Part shown: positions 48,862-57,348 of the stretch, one piece after another
Numbering within the stretch: position 1 is the first letter of the stretch
Layout: the number at the start of each line of letters is the position of its first letter
Source: Kitasatospora papulosa
GTDB taxonomy: Bacteria; Actinomycetota; Actinomycetes; Streptomycetales; Streptomycetaceae
Direction: 5' to 3'
Length of the DNA stretch: 64,000 bases
Assembly (NCBI RefSeq): GCF_000717245.1
Contig: NZ_JNYQ01000004.1
Location: 558,001 to 622,000, forward strand
Notes under the pieces: generated by a model
What the model was told of the DNA's origin: nothing
Databases searched by the model: none
Seen by the model: the letters and a program-made list of their open reading frames with translations, nothing else
Made by a program: the position numbers and the translations under genes

Positions 48862-50135
48862 TTCCGGCCTCCCCCGCTGGTCGTTCCGCCCTTGCGCCTA
48901 CGGCCCCCGATCGAGCCCCTGTCGCCGCGCAGCATGCCGCCGCCTCGCGGCTCCGCTCCCTGGGCAGGCTTCACCAGTCCGAGCTCTCCCGCCAGGGCCC
49001 AGAGGGCCTGTTTCACGGTGGAGCGTGGGTCCAGTTCGTGCATCCGGCCGGAGTCCACCACGCCCTGGAGTTCCTTGAAGTTCGCCGGGACCGCCGTGCC
49101 CGACATCCTGGTGCCGGTGATCCGCTGGATGAGCGGCGGCTGGATCTCCGTGTTGCGGTTGAAGCGGTTGACGAGGGTGACCGTCTCCTCCGCCTTGCGG
49201 ATCTGGAGGCGGTCCCACATCCGTACGATGCGCTTGGCGCCCCGCACGGCGACGACGTCCGGTGTCGTCACCAGCACGGCGGTGTCGGCCATCTCGATCG
49301 CCGCGGCGTTGGCCCCGTTCATCTGGCTTCCGCAGTCGATGACGACGACCTCGTACCGTGAGCGCAGGGCGCTGACGATCTGGCGGGCCGCGCGGTCGCT
49401 GACCTCCTCGCCGCGTTCCCCCTCCCCGGGGGCCAGCAGCAGCGCCAGGCCGCTGTCGTGGGAGAACACGGCGTCGGAGAGGACCCGCGGGGATATGTCG
49501 GTGATGGCGGCCAGGTCGACGACGGAACGCCGGAACTGCACGTCGAGGTAGGCGGCGATGTCGCCGGTCTGGAGGTCCAGGTCGACGAGTGCGGCGGTGT
49601 AACCGGAGGCCTGCGCGGCCAGGGCCAGCTGTACGGCGGTGACGGTCGCGCCGACGCCGCCCTTGGCCCCGGTCACCGTGACGACCGTTCCCCCGGGGCC
49701 GGTGAACACGTCTCCGCCCGTGCCGAGGTGGCGTCGGACGCCCGTGGACCACAGTGCGGCGGCCTGGACGCGGTTGGCGAGCTCCTCGTAGCTCAGGGGC
49801 AGGGTGGCCAGGCCCCGCGCTCCGGCGTCCATGGACGCGGCGAAGAGCCCGGGGCTGGCGTCGGCGGTGATCAGGACGACCCCCACCGCGGGGAATCGCA
49901 GGGAGACCTCCCGGATCAGCTCCAGCGCGGGCACCGGGCCGATCCGCTCGTGGACGAGTACGACCTCGGGCAGTTCCTCGATGGCCTCGCCGGCGAGGCG
50001 GGCGAGGGTGTCGATGAGCTGCGTGGAGTCACCGACCGGGGCGGCCGGCTCCGCGTCGGGGAGCTGGCTGAGCAGGGTGGTCACGGACCTGGCCGCGTCG
50101 GGGTCGCCGACCGCCGGGAGGATTCTGGTGGTCAT
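48858..50135 (-). CDS. tadZ: TadZ/CpaE-type ATPase
   Basis: A 425-residue protein: N-terminal receiver-like (atypical) domain (about 1-130), then a ParA/MinD-like P-loop ATPase with VTGAKGGVGATVTAVQLALA (deviant Walker A, with Ala where Lys/Ser usually is), VDLDLQTGDIAAYLDVQFRR and YEVVVIDCGSQMNGANAAAI. It positions the pilus machine at the cell pole or membrane site. The C-terminus is a basic Gly/Arg tail. ATG 50135 follows GAGG; a longer reading lacks a ribosome site. Confidence 0.92.
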   Translation of the reverse strand: MTTRILPAVGDPDAARSVTTLLSQLPDAEPAAPVGDSTQLIDTLARLAGEAIEELPEVVLVHERIGPVPALELIREVSLRFPAVGVVLITADASPGLFAASMDAGARGLATLPLSYEELANRVQAAALWSTGVRRHLGTGGDVFTGPGGTVVTVTGAKGGVGATVTAVQLALAAQASGYTAALVDLDLQTGDIAAYLDVQFRRSVVDLAAITDISPRVLSDAVFSHDSGLALLLAPGEGERGEEVSDRAARQIVSALRSRYEVVVIDCGSQMNGANAAAIEMADTAVLVTTPDVVAVRGAKRIVRMWDRLQIRKAEETVTLVNRFNRNTEIQPPLIQRITGTRMSGTAVPANFKELQGVVDSGRMHELDPRSTVKQALWALAGELGLVKPAQGAEPRGGGMLRGDRGSIGGRRRKGGTTSGGGRK

Positions 50136-50142
50136 CCCATCC

Positions 50143-50847
50143 TCACTTGTCCTTGTCGAGCGTGTAGGTCCGGTCGCCGGGGCGGACGACGCCGTCACTG
50201 CCCGGGGCGATCAGCGCGAGACGCACGTGCTGGGCGAACGACTCGGCGTAGGCCACTCGCTGCGTGTCGAGCGTGTCGAGCGCGAAGGTGATCGGCACGG
50301 CCTCGGCCGCCTGGTTCCGGTCGTCCTTCCTGGGCTCCAGGGCGGTCAGTTCACCGACGTCCAGGACCTTCGCGTTGGAGACGATGATCTTGGACTGGGG
50401 CACCTCGCCGTCCCGTTCGGCTGCGAAGGTGGCGTAGATGTTCACCTTGTCGTTGGGCCGGATCTTGCCGGCCACGCCGGTGGCGGCATCGATCATGATG
50501 GCGATCTCCTGCTCACCCGGGCGCAGTTCGGGGCTGCTGACCATCATGTCCGACTGCATCAGGGAGCCCGCCCGCAGTTCGGTGACGGCGATCTTGCCGT
50601 CGACCTCGTCGATCTCCGTGACGGCGTTCTCCGACAGCCAGCGTTTCGGCATGGAGACCTTCTCGAACTGCTTGGCGGACAGGGCCGTGTACGGGGCCAC
50701 GTTGTCCTTGAGCCGGTAGGCGTCGACCTCGGGACCGACCTTCGAGTTCACGTCGCTGATCACCGAGAGGACTCCGGCGAAGGCTGCGAAGGCGCACAGG
50801 ACCGACAGGAGCAGGAGTATCACGCCGCGGCGCTGGCGGGAGTTCAT
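50143..50847 (-). CDS. CpaB/RcpC-like pilus assembly protein (SAF domain)
   Basis: A 234-residue protein: one N-terminal membrane helix (about 8-30), then a SAF-type domain (AYTALSAKQFEKVSMPKRWL, TELRAGSLMQSDMMVSSPEL) and a CpaB-like beta domain (GVAGKIRPNDKVNIYATFAA). It is the wall-side channel or guide component of Tad systems, in place of the outer-membrane parts of Gram-negatives. It precedes tadZ on the same strand with a 7-bp gap. Confidence 0.9.
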   Translation of the reverse strand: MNSRQRRGVILLLLSVLCAFAAFAGVLSVISDVNSKVGPEVDAYRLKDNVAPYTALSAKQFEKVSMPKRWLSENAVTEIDEVDGKIAVTELRAGSLMQSDMMVSSPELRPGEQEIAIMIDAATGVAGKIRPNDKVNIYATFAAERDGEVPQSKIIVSNAKVLDVGELTALEPRKDDRNQAAEAVPITFALDTLDTQRVAYAESFAQHVRLALIAPGSDGVVRPGDRTYTLDKDK

Positions 50848-50931
50848 GGGCCGGACAACCTCGTTCGAATCGGATGCGTGGAGCAGCGGACAGAGAGGGA
50901 TGCGCGGTGTCTGCGGAGAGCCCGGGGCGCG

Positions 50932-51816
50932 CTAGGTGGCGGGCGGTGCGGGTGCTCCATGGCTCAGGACACCCGGGGAGTGTTTTCGGTTCTCCGGCGG
51001 GGCGAGCGGGGAGGAACAGAACGCGCAGCGGTCGCCGATGAGCTCCATTCCGCACCAGTGGCAGTTTTCCCGGCGCACGGAGGAAACGAGCTGGTAGATC
51101 ACGGAGATGTCCGGAAGGAAGGACGCGAATTCCACCAGCTTCCCCGTTCCCCACCAGCGCGGTGAACCGGAGGGCAGGGCGCACTCCTGGACGGCCTGTA
51201 CACCCCAGGCCGGGGCGAGGGTCTGCTGGACCCATTCGGAGGTCAGCTGCCCCTTGGCGACCATCAGCTGGGTGGTGAACGGCGGGCCGGTGGGCGGTTC
51301 GGCCGACGGGCTGATCCTGACGAGTTGCGGGCTGGGGCCGGCGAGCACGGCGAACTGTGATCCCGGGACCCAGGACTTGGCGTGGGTCTTGAGGCTGACG
51401 GGCACCCGGTCGAGCCTGGCCACGGAGTTCAGCAGTGCTCCGGCGTGGATGTAGTGGGCGAGCAGGCGGGCCGCCGAGGCCACCACTCCGGGGCTGAAGT
51501 CGCAGACGGAGAGCTGGCGCAGCTGGCGTACGAGTACGGCGACGCCCAGGGGTGGCAGGTCGGTCCTGAGCAGGGCGATGCGGTCGCTCTCCAGGACCGA
51601 GCGGATGGCGTGGAGCCTGCGTTCGTGGGCGGCGCCGATGCCGGCGGGGTAGACCGCGACGACGTGACCGTGCTGCTCCAGGAGCAGGTTCATGTCACCG
51701 ATCGCGAGGTCGAGGGACTGGGCCTCGGGTGCCTGCAGCGTGGCCGCCGTGGGTGTCTGCTGATCGGTCGGCGGAAGCACCAGATCGGCACTGGTCACTG
51801 CTATTGCGGTCGGCAC
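50932..51816 (-). CDS. Conserved Tad-cluster protein with C-terminal zinc ribbon
   Basis: A 294-residue protein that I do not recognise beyond its location. The C-terminus has a zinc-ribbon pattern, CHWCGMELIGDRCAFC, following FASFLPDISVIYQLVSSVRR. The central part is alpha/beta. It has no signal peptide and is probably cytoplasmic. GTG 51816 (GGGGAAGA just upstream) is chosen; a longer frame exists. As first gene of the minus-strand tad row it may be a regulator or an assembly factor. Confidence 0.7.
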   Translation of the reverse strand: MPTAIAVTSADLVLPPTDQQTPTAATLQAPEAQSLDLAIGDMNLLLEQHGHVVAVYPAGIGAAHERRLHAIRSVLESDRIALLRTDLPPLGVAVLVRQLRQLSVCDFSPGVVASAARLLAHYIHAGALLNSVARLDRVPVSLKTHAKSWVPGSQFAVLAGPSPQLVRISPSAEPPTGPPFTTQLMVAKGQLTSEWVQQTLAPAWGVQAVQECALPSGSPRWWGTGKLVEFASFLPDISVIYQLVSSVRRENCHWCGMELIGDRCAFCSSPLAPPENRKHSPGVLSHGAPAPPAT

Positions 51817-52358
51817 GCTCTTCCCCGTTCGGCCCCGGCCGTCGTCGGTGACGACTTCGGCCGCAATCGCTCCTGCTCCGTGCTTCTTTCCCCAGCACTT
51901 TAACCACGTCAGAGCGGGCAGAGAACAGATATCGGAACCCAGTACGAAGACGTGCGGCACAGGCGTTCGCTACGCGTCCGTACGAAATCGGACGAAAAGC
52001 AAAGTGGTTAACTTCTGCACCACTGCATAGAGTTACTCCGTTCGAACCGGTTTGAAATGCCGGGGAATTGATCCGCCCACGTCAGAGCGGACGGCAGTCG
52101 CTTTCCAGGGCCTTCCGCGATATCGCGGCCGTCACGTTCCGGACACCCCCGCAGAGTCACCCGCGCGAGTGCACGCCCGACGTTCCGCGAACGGCCACCC
52201 GAAGGTGTGCGCGGGTGCCGCCCGGCCCCTCGCCCGGCACGTCGTAGGCATCCGCGCCGCCAGAGGTCTTGACAACTCGATTGGTCTGGACCAGTTTATC
52301 GGCCAACGGTGGCCACCGTTTCCGCCAGCACCCCCAACTCCCCCACCGGAGGCAGCAA
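51817..52358. promoter_or_regulatory. Divergent promoter region of the Tad operon and the chitinase gene
   Basis: 540 bp with no gene. The right part holds the chitinase promoter: TTGACA (52269-52274), about 18 bp, then AGTTTA or GTTTAT, with a DasR-type site between. The left part has a near-palindrome TTCGAACCGGTTTGAA (52041-52056) and GTGGTTAACTTCTGCACCAC (52003-52022), which may belong to the tad promoter. Confidence 0.6.
52280..52295 (+). promoter_or_regulatory. DasR-responsive element (dre)
   Basis: ATTGGTCTGGACCAGT matches the Streptomyces dre consensus ACTGGTCTAGACCAGT at 14 of 16 positions and lies between the -35 and -10 boxes of the chitinase promoter. DasR repression, relieved by glucosamine-6-phosphate, is therefore expected. 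Confidence 0.85.
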
Positions 52359-54089
52359 GTGGAACGCTCCGCAGGCAGCAGCAGACACAGAAGGAGCCGG
52401 GTCCGGCCTCTCCTCGGCGGGGCGGTCGCCGTCGTCGCGGCAGGGGCGCTGGCCGTCACCGGGCTCGCGACCAGTGCGCAGGCCGCCGACGTCAACGTGG
52501 CCAAGAACGCCGGATTCGAGTCAGGGCTCGCCAACTGGACCTGTTCCGGCGGCAGCGGCACCACCGTCTCCTCCCCCGTGCACGGCGGTACCTCCGCGCT
52601 CAAGGCCTCCCCGGCTGGGCAGGACAACGCCAAGTGCACGCAGACCGTGGCCGTGAAGCCCAACTCGACCTATGCGCTGAGCTCCTGGGTGCAGGGCGGT
52701 TACGCCTACCTCGGCGCGAGCGGCACCGGGACCACGGACGTCTCCACCTGGACGCCCGGGTCGAGCAGCTGGACGCAGCTGAGGACGAGCTTCACCACGG
52801 GTCCCTCGACCACCTCCGTGACCGTCTACACCCACGGCTGGTACGGCCAGGCCGCGTACTTCGCGGACGACGTCCAGGTGACCGGCCCGGACGGCGGCGG
52901 CGGCACCGATCCGGAGCCCTCGGTCCCCGGGTCCCCCGCCGGGCTGACCGTGGGGGCCACCACCACGTCCTCGATCGCCCTGAGCTGGAACGCCGTCTCC
53001 GGCGCGACCGGGTACACCGTCTACCGGAACGGCACGAAGGCGACCACGTCCACCGGCACCTCCGCGACGGTGACGGGGCTGGCGGCCGACACCGCCTACC
53101 AGTTCGCCGTCAGCGCCACCAACGCCGCGGGTGAGTCGGTGAAGTCGGCCACCGTCAGCGGCCGTACGGCGAAGACCACCGACCCGGGCGGCCCCACGAC
53201 CTCGGTGCCCAAGCACGCGGTGACCGGCTACTGGCAGAACTTCAACAACGGCGCCACCGTCCAGAAGCTCAGCGACGTCCCCGCGAACTACGACATCATC
53301 GCCGTCTCCTTCGCGGACGCCACCGCCACGCCCGGCGCGGTCACCTTCAACCTGGACTCGGCGGGGCTGAACGGCTACACCGTCGCCCAGTTCAAGGCCG
53401 ACATCAAGGCCAAGCAGGCCGCCGGCAAGAACGTCATCATCTCCGTGGGCGGCGAGAAGGGGTCCGTCGCGGTCAACAGCGACGCCTCCGCGACCGCCTT
53501 CGCCGACTCGGTGTACGCGCTCATCCAGGAGTACGGCTTCAACGGCGTCGACATCGACCTGGAGAACGGCCTCAACTCCACCTACATGACGAAGGCCCTG
53601 CGCTCGCTCTCGTCGAAGGCGGGCTCCGGCCTCGTCATCACGATGGCGCCGCAGACCATCGACATGCAGTCGACCTCCGGTGAGTACTTCAAGACGGCGC
53701 TCAACATCAAGGACATCCTGACCGTCGTCAACATGCAGTACTACAACAGCGGTTCGATGCTGGGCTGCGACGGCAAGGTCTACTCCCAGGGTTCGGTGGA
53801 CTTCCTCACCGCACTCGCCTGCATCCAGCTGGAGGGCGGCCTCGCCCCGTCCCAGGTCGGCCTCGGCGTCCCGGCCTCCACCCGCGGCGCGGGCAGCGGC
53901 TACGTCGCCCCGTCCGTCGTGAACGCGGCCCTGGACTGCCTCACCAAGGGCACGAGCTGTGGTTCCTTCAAGCCCTCTAGGACCTACCCGGCCCTGCGCG
54001 GCGCGATGACCTGGTCCACCAACTGGGACGCCACCGCCGGAAACGCCTGGTCCAACGCGGTCGGCCCGCACGTCCACGGCCTGCCGTAG
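52359..54089 (+). CDS. Secreted GH18 chitinase with carbohydrate-binding and fibronectin III modules
   Basis: A 576-residue exoenzyme: signal peptide (about 1-45), an N-terminal CBM4/9-like or related carbohydrate module (about 46-185), an FnIII domain (about 195-280, GLTVGATTTSSIALSWNAVS), and a GH18 catalytic domain (about 295-576) with the active-site motif FNGVDIDLENG. The final catalytic Glu is present; the first Asp of DxxDxDxE is Asn here, as in some Streptomyces chitinases. GTG 52359 has GGAGG upstream. The dre site in the promoter fits chitin utilisation control. Confidence 0.93.
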   Translation: MERSAGSSRHRRSRVRPLLGGAVAVVAAGALAVTGLATSAQAADVNVAKNAGFESGLANWTCSGGSGTTVSSPVHGGTSALKASPAGQDNAKCTQTVAVKPNSTYALSSWVQGGYAYLGASGTGTTDVSTWTPGSSSWTQLRTSFTTGPSTTSVTVYTHGWYGQAAYFADDVQVTGPDGGGGTDPEPSVPGSPAGLTVGATTTSSIALSWNAVSGATGYTVYRNGTKATTSTGTSATVTGLAADTAYQFAVSATNAAGESVKSATVSGRTAKTTDPGGPTTSVPKHAVTGYWQNFNNGATVQKLSDVPANYDIIAVSFADATATPGAVTFNLDSAGLNGYTVAQFKADIKAKQAAGKNVIISVGGEKGSVAVNSDASATAFADSVYALIQEYGFNGVDIDLENGLNSTYMTKALRSLSSKAGSGLVITMAPQTIDMQSTSGEYFKTALNIKDILTVVNMQYYNSGSMLGCDGKVYSQGSVDFLTALACIQLEGGLAPSQVGLGVPASTRGAGSGYVAPSVVNAALDCLTKGTSCGSFKPSRTYPALRGAMTWSTNWDATAGNAWSNAVGPHVHGLP

Positions 54090-54109
54090 CCCCACCGGCC
54101 CTTCGGTCC

Positions 54110-54141
54110 AGCAGCGCCGCCGCTCCCCCGGCGGCGCTGCT
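54110..54141. terminator. Bidirectional terminator between the chitinase and Nramp genes
   Basis: A perfect 13-bp stem (AGCAGCGCCGCCG with CGGCGGCGCTGCT) with a 6-base loop lies between convergent genes. Confidence 0.85.
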
Positions 54142-54168
54142 GTGTGCGGGGGGATCCGTACGCGGATG

Positions 54169-55476
54169 TCACCAGGGCAGTTCGCGCACCTGCTGGACGC
54201 ACAGCACGACGAACAGAAGCCCCGCCGCGCCCAGCATCCCGTTGCTGAGCCAGCCGTTGCGCCACTCCCGCGGTGTGCGGGAGGAGTTCAGCAGCCACAG
54301 CAGGGTCAGGGCCAGGAACGGCATGAAGAACGCCCCCAGCACCCCGTAGCCGATGACCAGCCCGAACGGCTCGTCCAGCCACAGCAGCGTCATCGGCGGG
54401 AACGTCAGCCAGAGCAGGTACGCGCGGAAGGGCACGGACCGCTCCTGCCGTCCCACGGTGTCGCTGCCCGCCCTCTCCACGTCCCGGTCACCACGGCCGG
54501 CGGCCCGGATCCGCTCGACGAAGTCGGCGAACATCAGGCTCACGCCGTGCCAGACGCCGATGAGCGACGAGAACGACGTCGCGAAGAATCCGACCAGGAA
54601 GAGCTTCGCGGTGCCCGCGCCGAAGCGGCCCTCGAGGACCGTGCCGAGGTCGATCAGACCCCGGTCGCCCTTCGTCAGGGCGATCTGCGAGGCGTGCAGC
54701 AGCTCGGCACCGACGATGAGCATCGCGACGACGAAGATGCCGGTCGTGAGGTAGGCGACCCGGTTGTCGATCCGCATCACCTTCATCCAGGAGGAGTCGG
54801 ACCAGCCCTTCGCGTTCACCCAGTACCCGTACGCCGCCATGGTGATCGTGCCGCCGACCCCGCCGATCAGCCCGAGCGTGTAGATCAGCGAGCCGTCCGG
54901 GAGCACCGGGAGCAGCCCGGCGAAGGAGGCGCCGACGTCCGGCACCACCCGGATCGCGACGTAGACCACGACGACGAACATGACGCCGATGAGGACCGTC
55001 ATGACCTTCTCGAAGACCGCGTACTGGTTGAACCAGACGAAGACCAGGCCGACCAGTCCGGTGACGATCGCCCAGGTCTTGAGGCCGGGTCCGTCGGGGA
55101 AGAGCGCCACGATGGGCAGGGCACTGGAGGACATGGCCGTCGCGCCGTAGACGAAGCCCCAGACGACGACGTACACGGCGAAGTAGCCGGTGGTCCAGCC
55201 GCCGAGGGTGCGCCAGCCGTCGAAGAGGGTGCGGCCGGTCGCGAGGTGCCAGCGGCCCACCGCCTCCGCGAGGGAGATCTTGACGAGACAGCCGATCACC
55301 GCCGCCCACATGAGGGTGTAGCCGAATTTGCTGCCCGCGATGAGGGTCGCGACCAGGTCGCCGGCTCCGACTCCCGTCGCCGCGACGACGATGCCGGGCC
55401 CGATGTACTTCCAACTGGATCTACGTGGACGGGAGTCCAGCTCCCCGGTCTCTGTGGTGTCGCTCGTCTCGGCCAT
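54169..55476 (-). CDS. Nramp superfamily transporter lacking the canonical metal motifs
   Basis: A 435-residue, eleven-helix Nramp-fold transporter. In classical Mn2+/Fe2+ Nramps helix 1 carries DPGN and helix 6 carries MPH. Here helix 1 reads PGIVVAATGVGAGDLVATLI and the helix-6 region reads GGVGGTITMAAYGYWVNAKG, so neither motif is present. This fits the divergent Nramp-related group with other or unknown substrates. ATG 55476 is used; a TTG start 36 bases upstream is in frame. No metal-related gene is nearby. Confidence 0.85.
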   Translation of the reverse strand: MAETSDTTETGELDSRPRRSSWKYIGPGIVVAATGVGAGDLVATLIAGSKFGYTLMWAAVIGCLVKISLAEAVGRWHLATGRTLFDGWRTLGGWTTGYFAVYVVVWGFVYGATAMSSSALPIVALFPDGPGLKTWAIVTGLVGLVFVWFNQYAVFEKVMTVLIGVMFVVVVYVAIRVVPDVGASFAGLLPVLPDGSLIYTLGLIGGVGGTITMAAYGYWVNAKGWSDSSWMKVMRIDNRVAYLTTGIFVVAMLIVGAELLHASQIALTKGDRGLIDLGTVLEGRFGAGTAKLFLVGFFATSFSSLIGVWHGVSLMFADFVERIRAAGRGDRDVERAGSDTVGRQERSVPFRAYLLWLTFPPMTLLWLDEPFGLVIGYGVLGAFFMPFLALTLLWLLNSSRTPREWRNGWLSNGMLGAAGLLFVVLCVQQVRELPW

Positions 55477-55655
55477 GTCGATCAAAGAAGCGCAAAGACC
55501 GGGTTCGCACAAGGGGGCATGTGATACCCCCGCCAGGCCCTCTCTTCACCAGGACAGCTGTGGACGTTCCGTGACAGGGGATAACGGTGCGCGCCCCCCG
55601 TCCCCGTGGGACGCTTGTCGCGCTGGACCGTGGGGCGCTGGACGGGGGAAGTGAC

Positions 55656-57344
55656 ATGACAGGCGCGCGAGTCGATCCGCTGGGAGGCGGGGATCCGGCG
55701 ACGCTCGGCAGGTACGAACTGATCGGGAGGCTGGCTTCCGGCGGCATGGGGCGCATCTACCTCGCCCGGAACGCCGAGGGGCAGCTGGTGGCGGTGAAGA
55801 CGCTGCTCTCCGAGGGCGTCGTCGGTGAGGTCGACCGGCGGCGGTTCACGCGCGAGGTGGGCCTGGCGCAGCGCATCGACAGCGCGTTCACCGCTCGGGT
55901 GCGGGACGCCGATCCGCAGGCGGAACTGCCGTGGATGGCGATCGACTACATCGCCGCGCCACCGCTCTCCGAGCTGGTGCGCACCGCTGGGGTGCTGCCG
56001 GCCTCGGCGGTCCAGTGGCTGGCGGCGGGTACCGCGGAGGCGCTGGTCACGCTGCACCGCGAGGGCATCATCCACCGGGACCTCAAGCCGCAGAACATCC
56101 TGTTGCCGCTCCCCGGTCCGCGCGTGATCGACTTCGGCATCTCGCACGCGAACGACCTCACCCGCACGAGCCTCACGCTGGGCACGATCGCCTTCACCTC
56201 GCCGGAGCAGGCGCGGGGCGAACCGTCGACCGAGGCGTCGGACGTGTACTCGCTCGGGGCGACCCTGTTCCACCTGGCGCTCGGCAGGCCCCCGTACCGG
56301 GACGGCAGTGACACGCTGGCCCTGCTGGCGCAGGTGCAGCGGGGCCAGCTCGACCTCGACGGTCTGCCCAAGGAACTGACGGCGCTGATCCGCCCCTGTC
56401 TGGCGGCCGACCCCGCGCAGCGGCCGGTCCCGGCGGAGATGCTGGCACGCTTCCGGCAGTCCCTGGCCGGGCTTCCGGTGTCACAGGACGGCCGCCGCTG
56501 GCTGCCGCAGCGCTGGACGGACCTGATCGGTGCGTACGAGCGTCAGGGACGGGACCTGGCGCGTGGCGCCGGCACGGGCGCTGACGCTCCGGACCCCGAG
56601 GGGATCACGGTCGTCCGGCGCGCGGGTGCCGTCCCGCCGTCCGACCCGACCCGCGTGTACACGCGGGAACGGGAGCAGGCCGAGCGCGAGCGCGCCGAGA
56701 GGGAGCGGGCCGAGGAGGCGCGGGCGGAGAAGGAACGGGTGGAGCGCGAGCGGGCCCGGCTCGTCCAGGAGCGGCTGCGCGAGCAGGAGTGGCAGCAGGA
56801 GCTGTCGCGGAGGAAGGCCGAGGAGGAGCGGAGGCGGGCCGGGAAGAAGGAGCGGGAGAACGCGGAGAGGCTCGCGCGGGAGGAGGCCGGGAAGAAGGAG
56901 CGGGAGCAGGCCGAGAGGCAGGCACGCGAGGAGGCCGAGGCGAAGGCGCGGGAGAGGGCCGCCAGGGCCAGGGCCCGCCAGCAGGCCTCCGGGGCGTCGT
57001 CCGCCTCGGCGGGAGCCGCCTCCGGGACGCCGCCCCGGCCGGCGTCCGGCCCGGATCCGGCCCGGACGCCTCCACCCGCCCCCGCTCCGTCGAGGAAGGC
57101 GTCGTCGGCCGTGGGCTGGCTGCTGGTGCTCGCGGTCGTCGCCCTGGTCCTCTGGCTGGTCAACAGGCCGGACGGGGACGGCGACACGGAGACGGGCGGC
57201 ATGGGCGCGGGCACGAGTGCCGCCGTCGTCGCGGGCCGGGGTGCGGACACCGGCGCATGCCCGCTGGGGGACGACGTCGGGACGGCGCTCCGCGTCACGC
57301 GGGTCCGGGACGTACGGGCGTCCGTACGTCCCGGATCGGCGTGA
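55656..57344 (+). CDS. Transmembrane Ser/Thr protein kinase
   Basis: A 562-residue Hanks-type kinase: N-terminal kinase domain (about 18-275) with glycine loop LASGGMG, Lys48 in VAVKTLL, IIHRDLKPQNILL and DFGISHAND, all intact; then a highly charged Arg/Glu/Ala coiled-coil region (about 335-445); a Pro/Ala-rich stretch; one membrane helix (about 485-505); and a short extracellular tail. The charged region resembles signalling coiled coils. It has no PASTA repeats, so it is not PknB. ATG 55656 has GGGGGAAG upstream. Confidence 0.93.
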   Translation: MTGARVDPLGGGDPATLGRYELIGRLASGGMGRIYLARNAEGQLVAVKTLLSEGVVGEVDRRRFTREVGLAQRIDSAFTARVRDADPQAELPWMAIDYIAAPPLSELVRTAGVLPASAVQWLAAGTAEALVTLHREGIIHRDLKPQNILLPLPGPRVIDFGISHANDLTRTSLTLGTIAFTSPEQARGEPSTEASDVYSLGATLFHLALGRPPYRDGSDTLALLAQVQRGQLDLDGLPKELTALIRPCLAADPAQRPVPAEMLARFRQSLAGLPVSQDGRRWLPQRWTDLIGAYERQGRDLARGAGTGADAPDPEGITVVRRAGAVPPSDPTRVYTREREQAERERAERERAEEARAEKERVERERARLVQERLREQEWQQELSRRKAEEERRRAGKKERENAERLAREEAGKKEREQAERQAREEAEAKARERAARARARQQASGASSASAGAASGTPPRPASGPDPARTPPPAPAPSRKASSAVGWLLVLAVVALVLWLVNRPDGDGDTETGGMGAGTSAAVVAGRGADTGACPLGDDVGTALRVTRVRDVRASVRPGSA

Positions 57345-57348
57345 GTCC

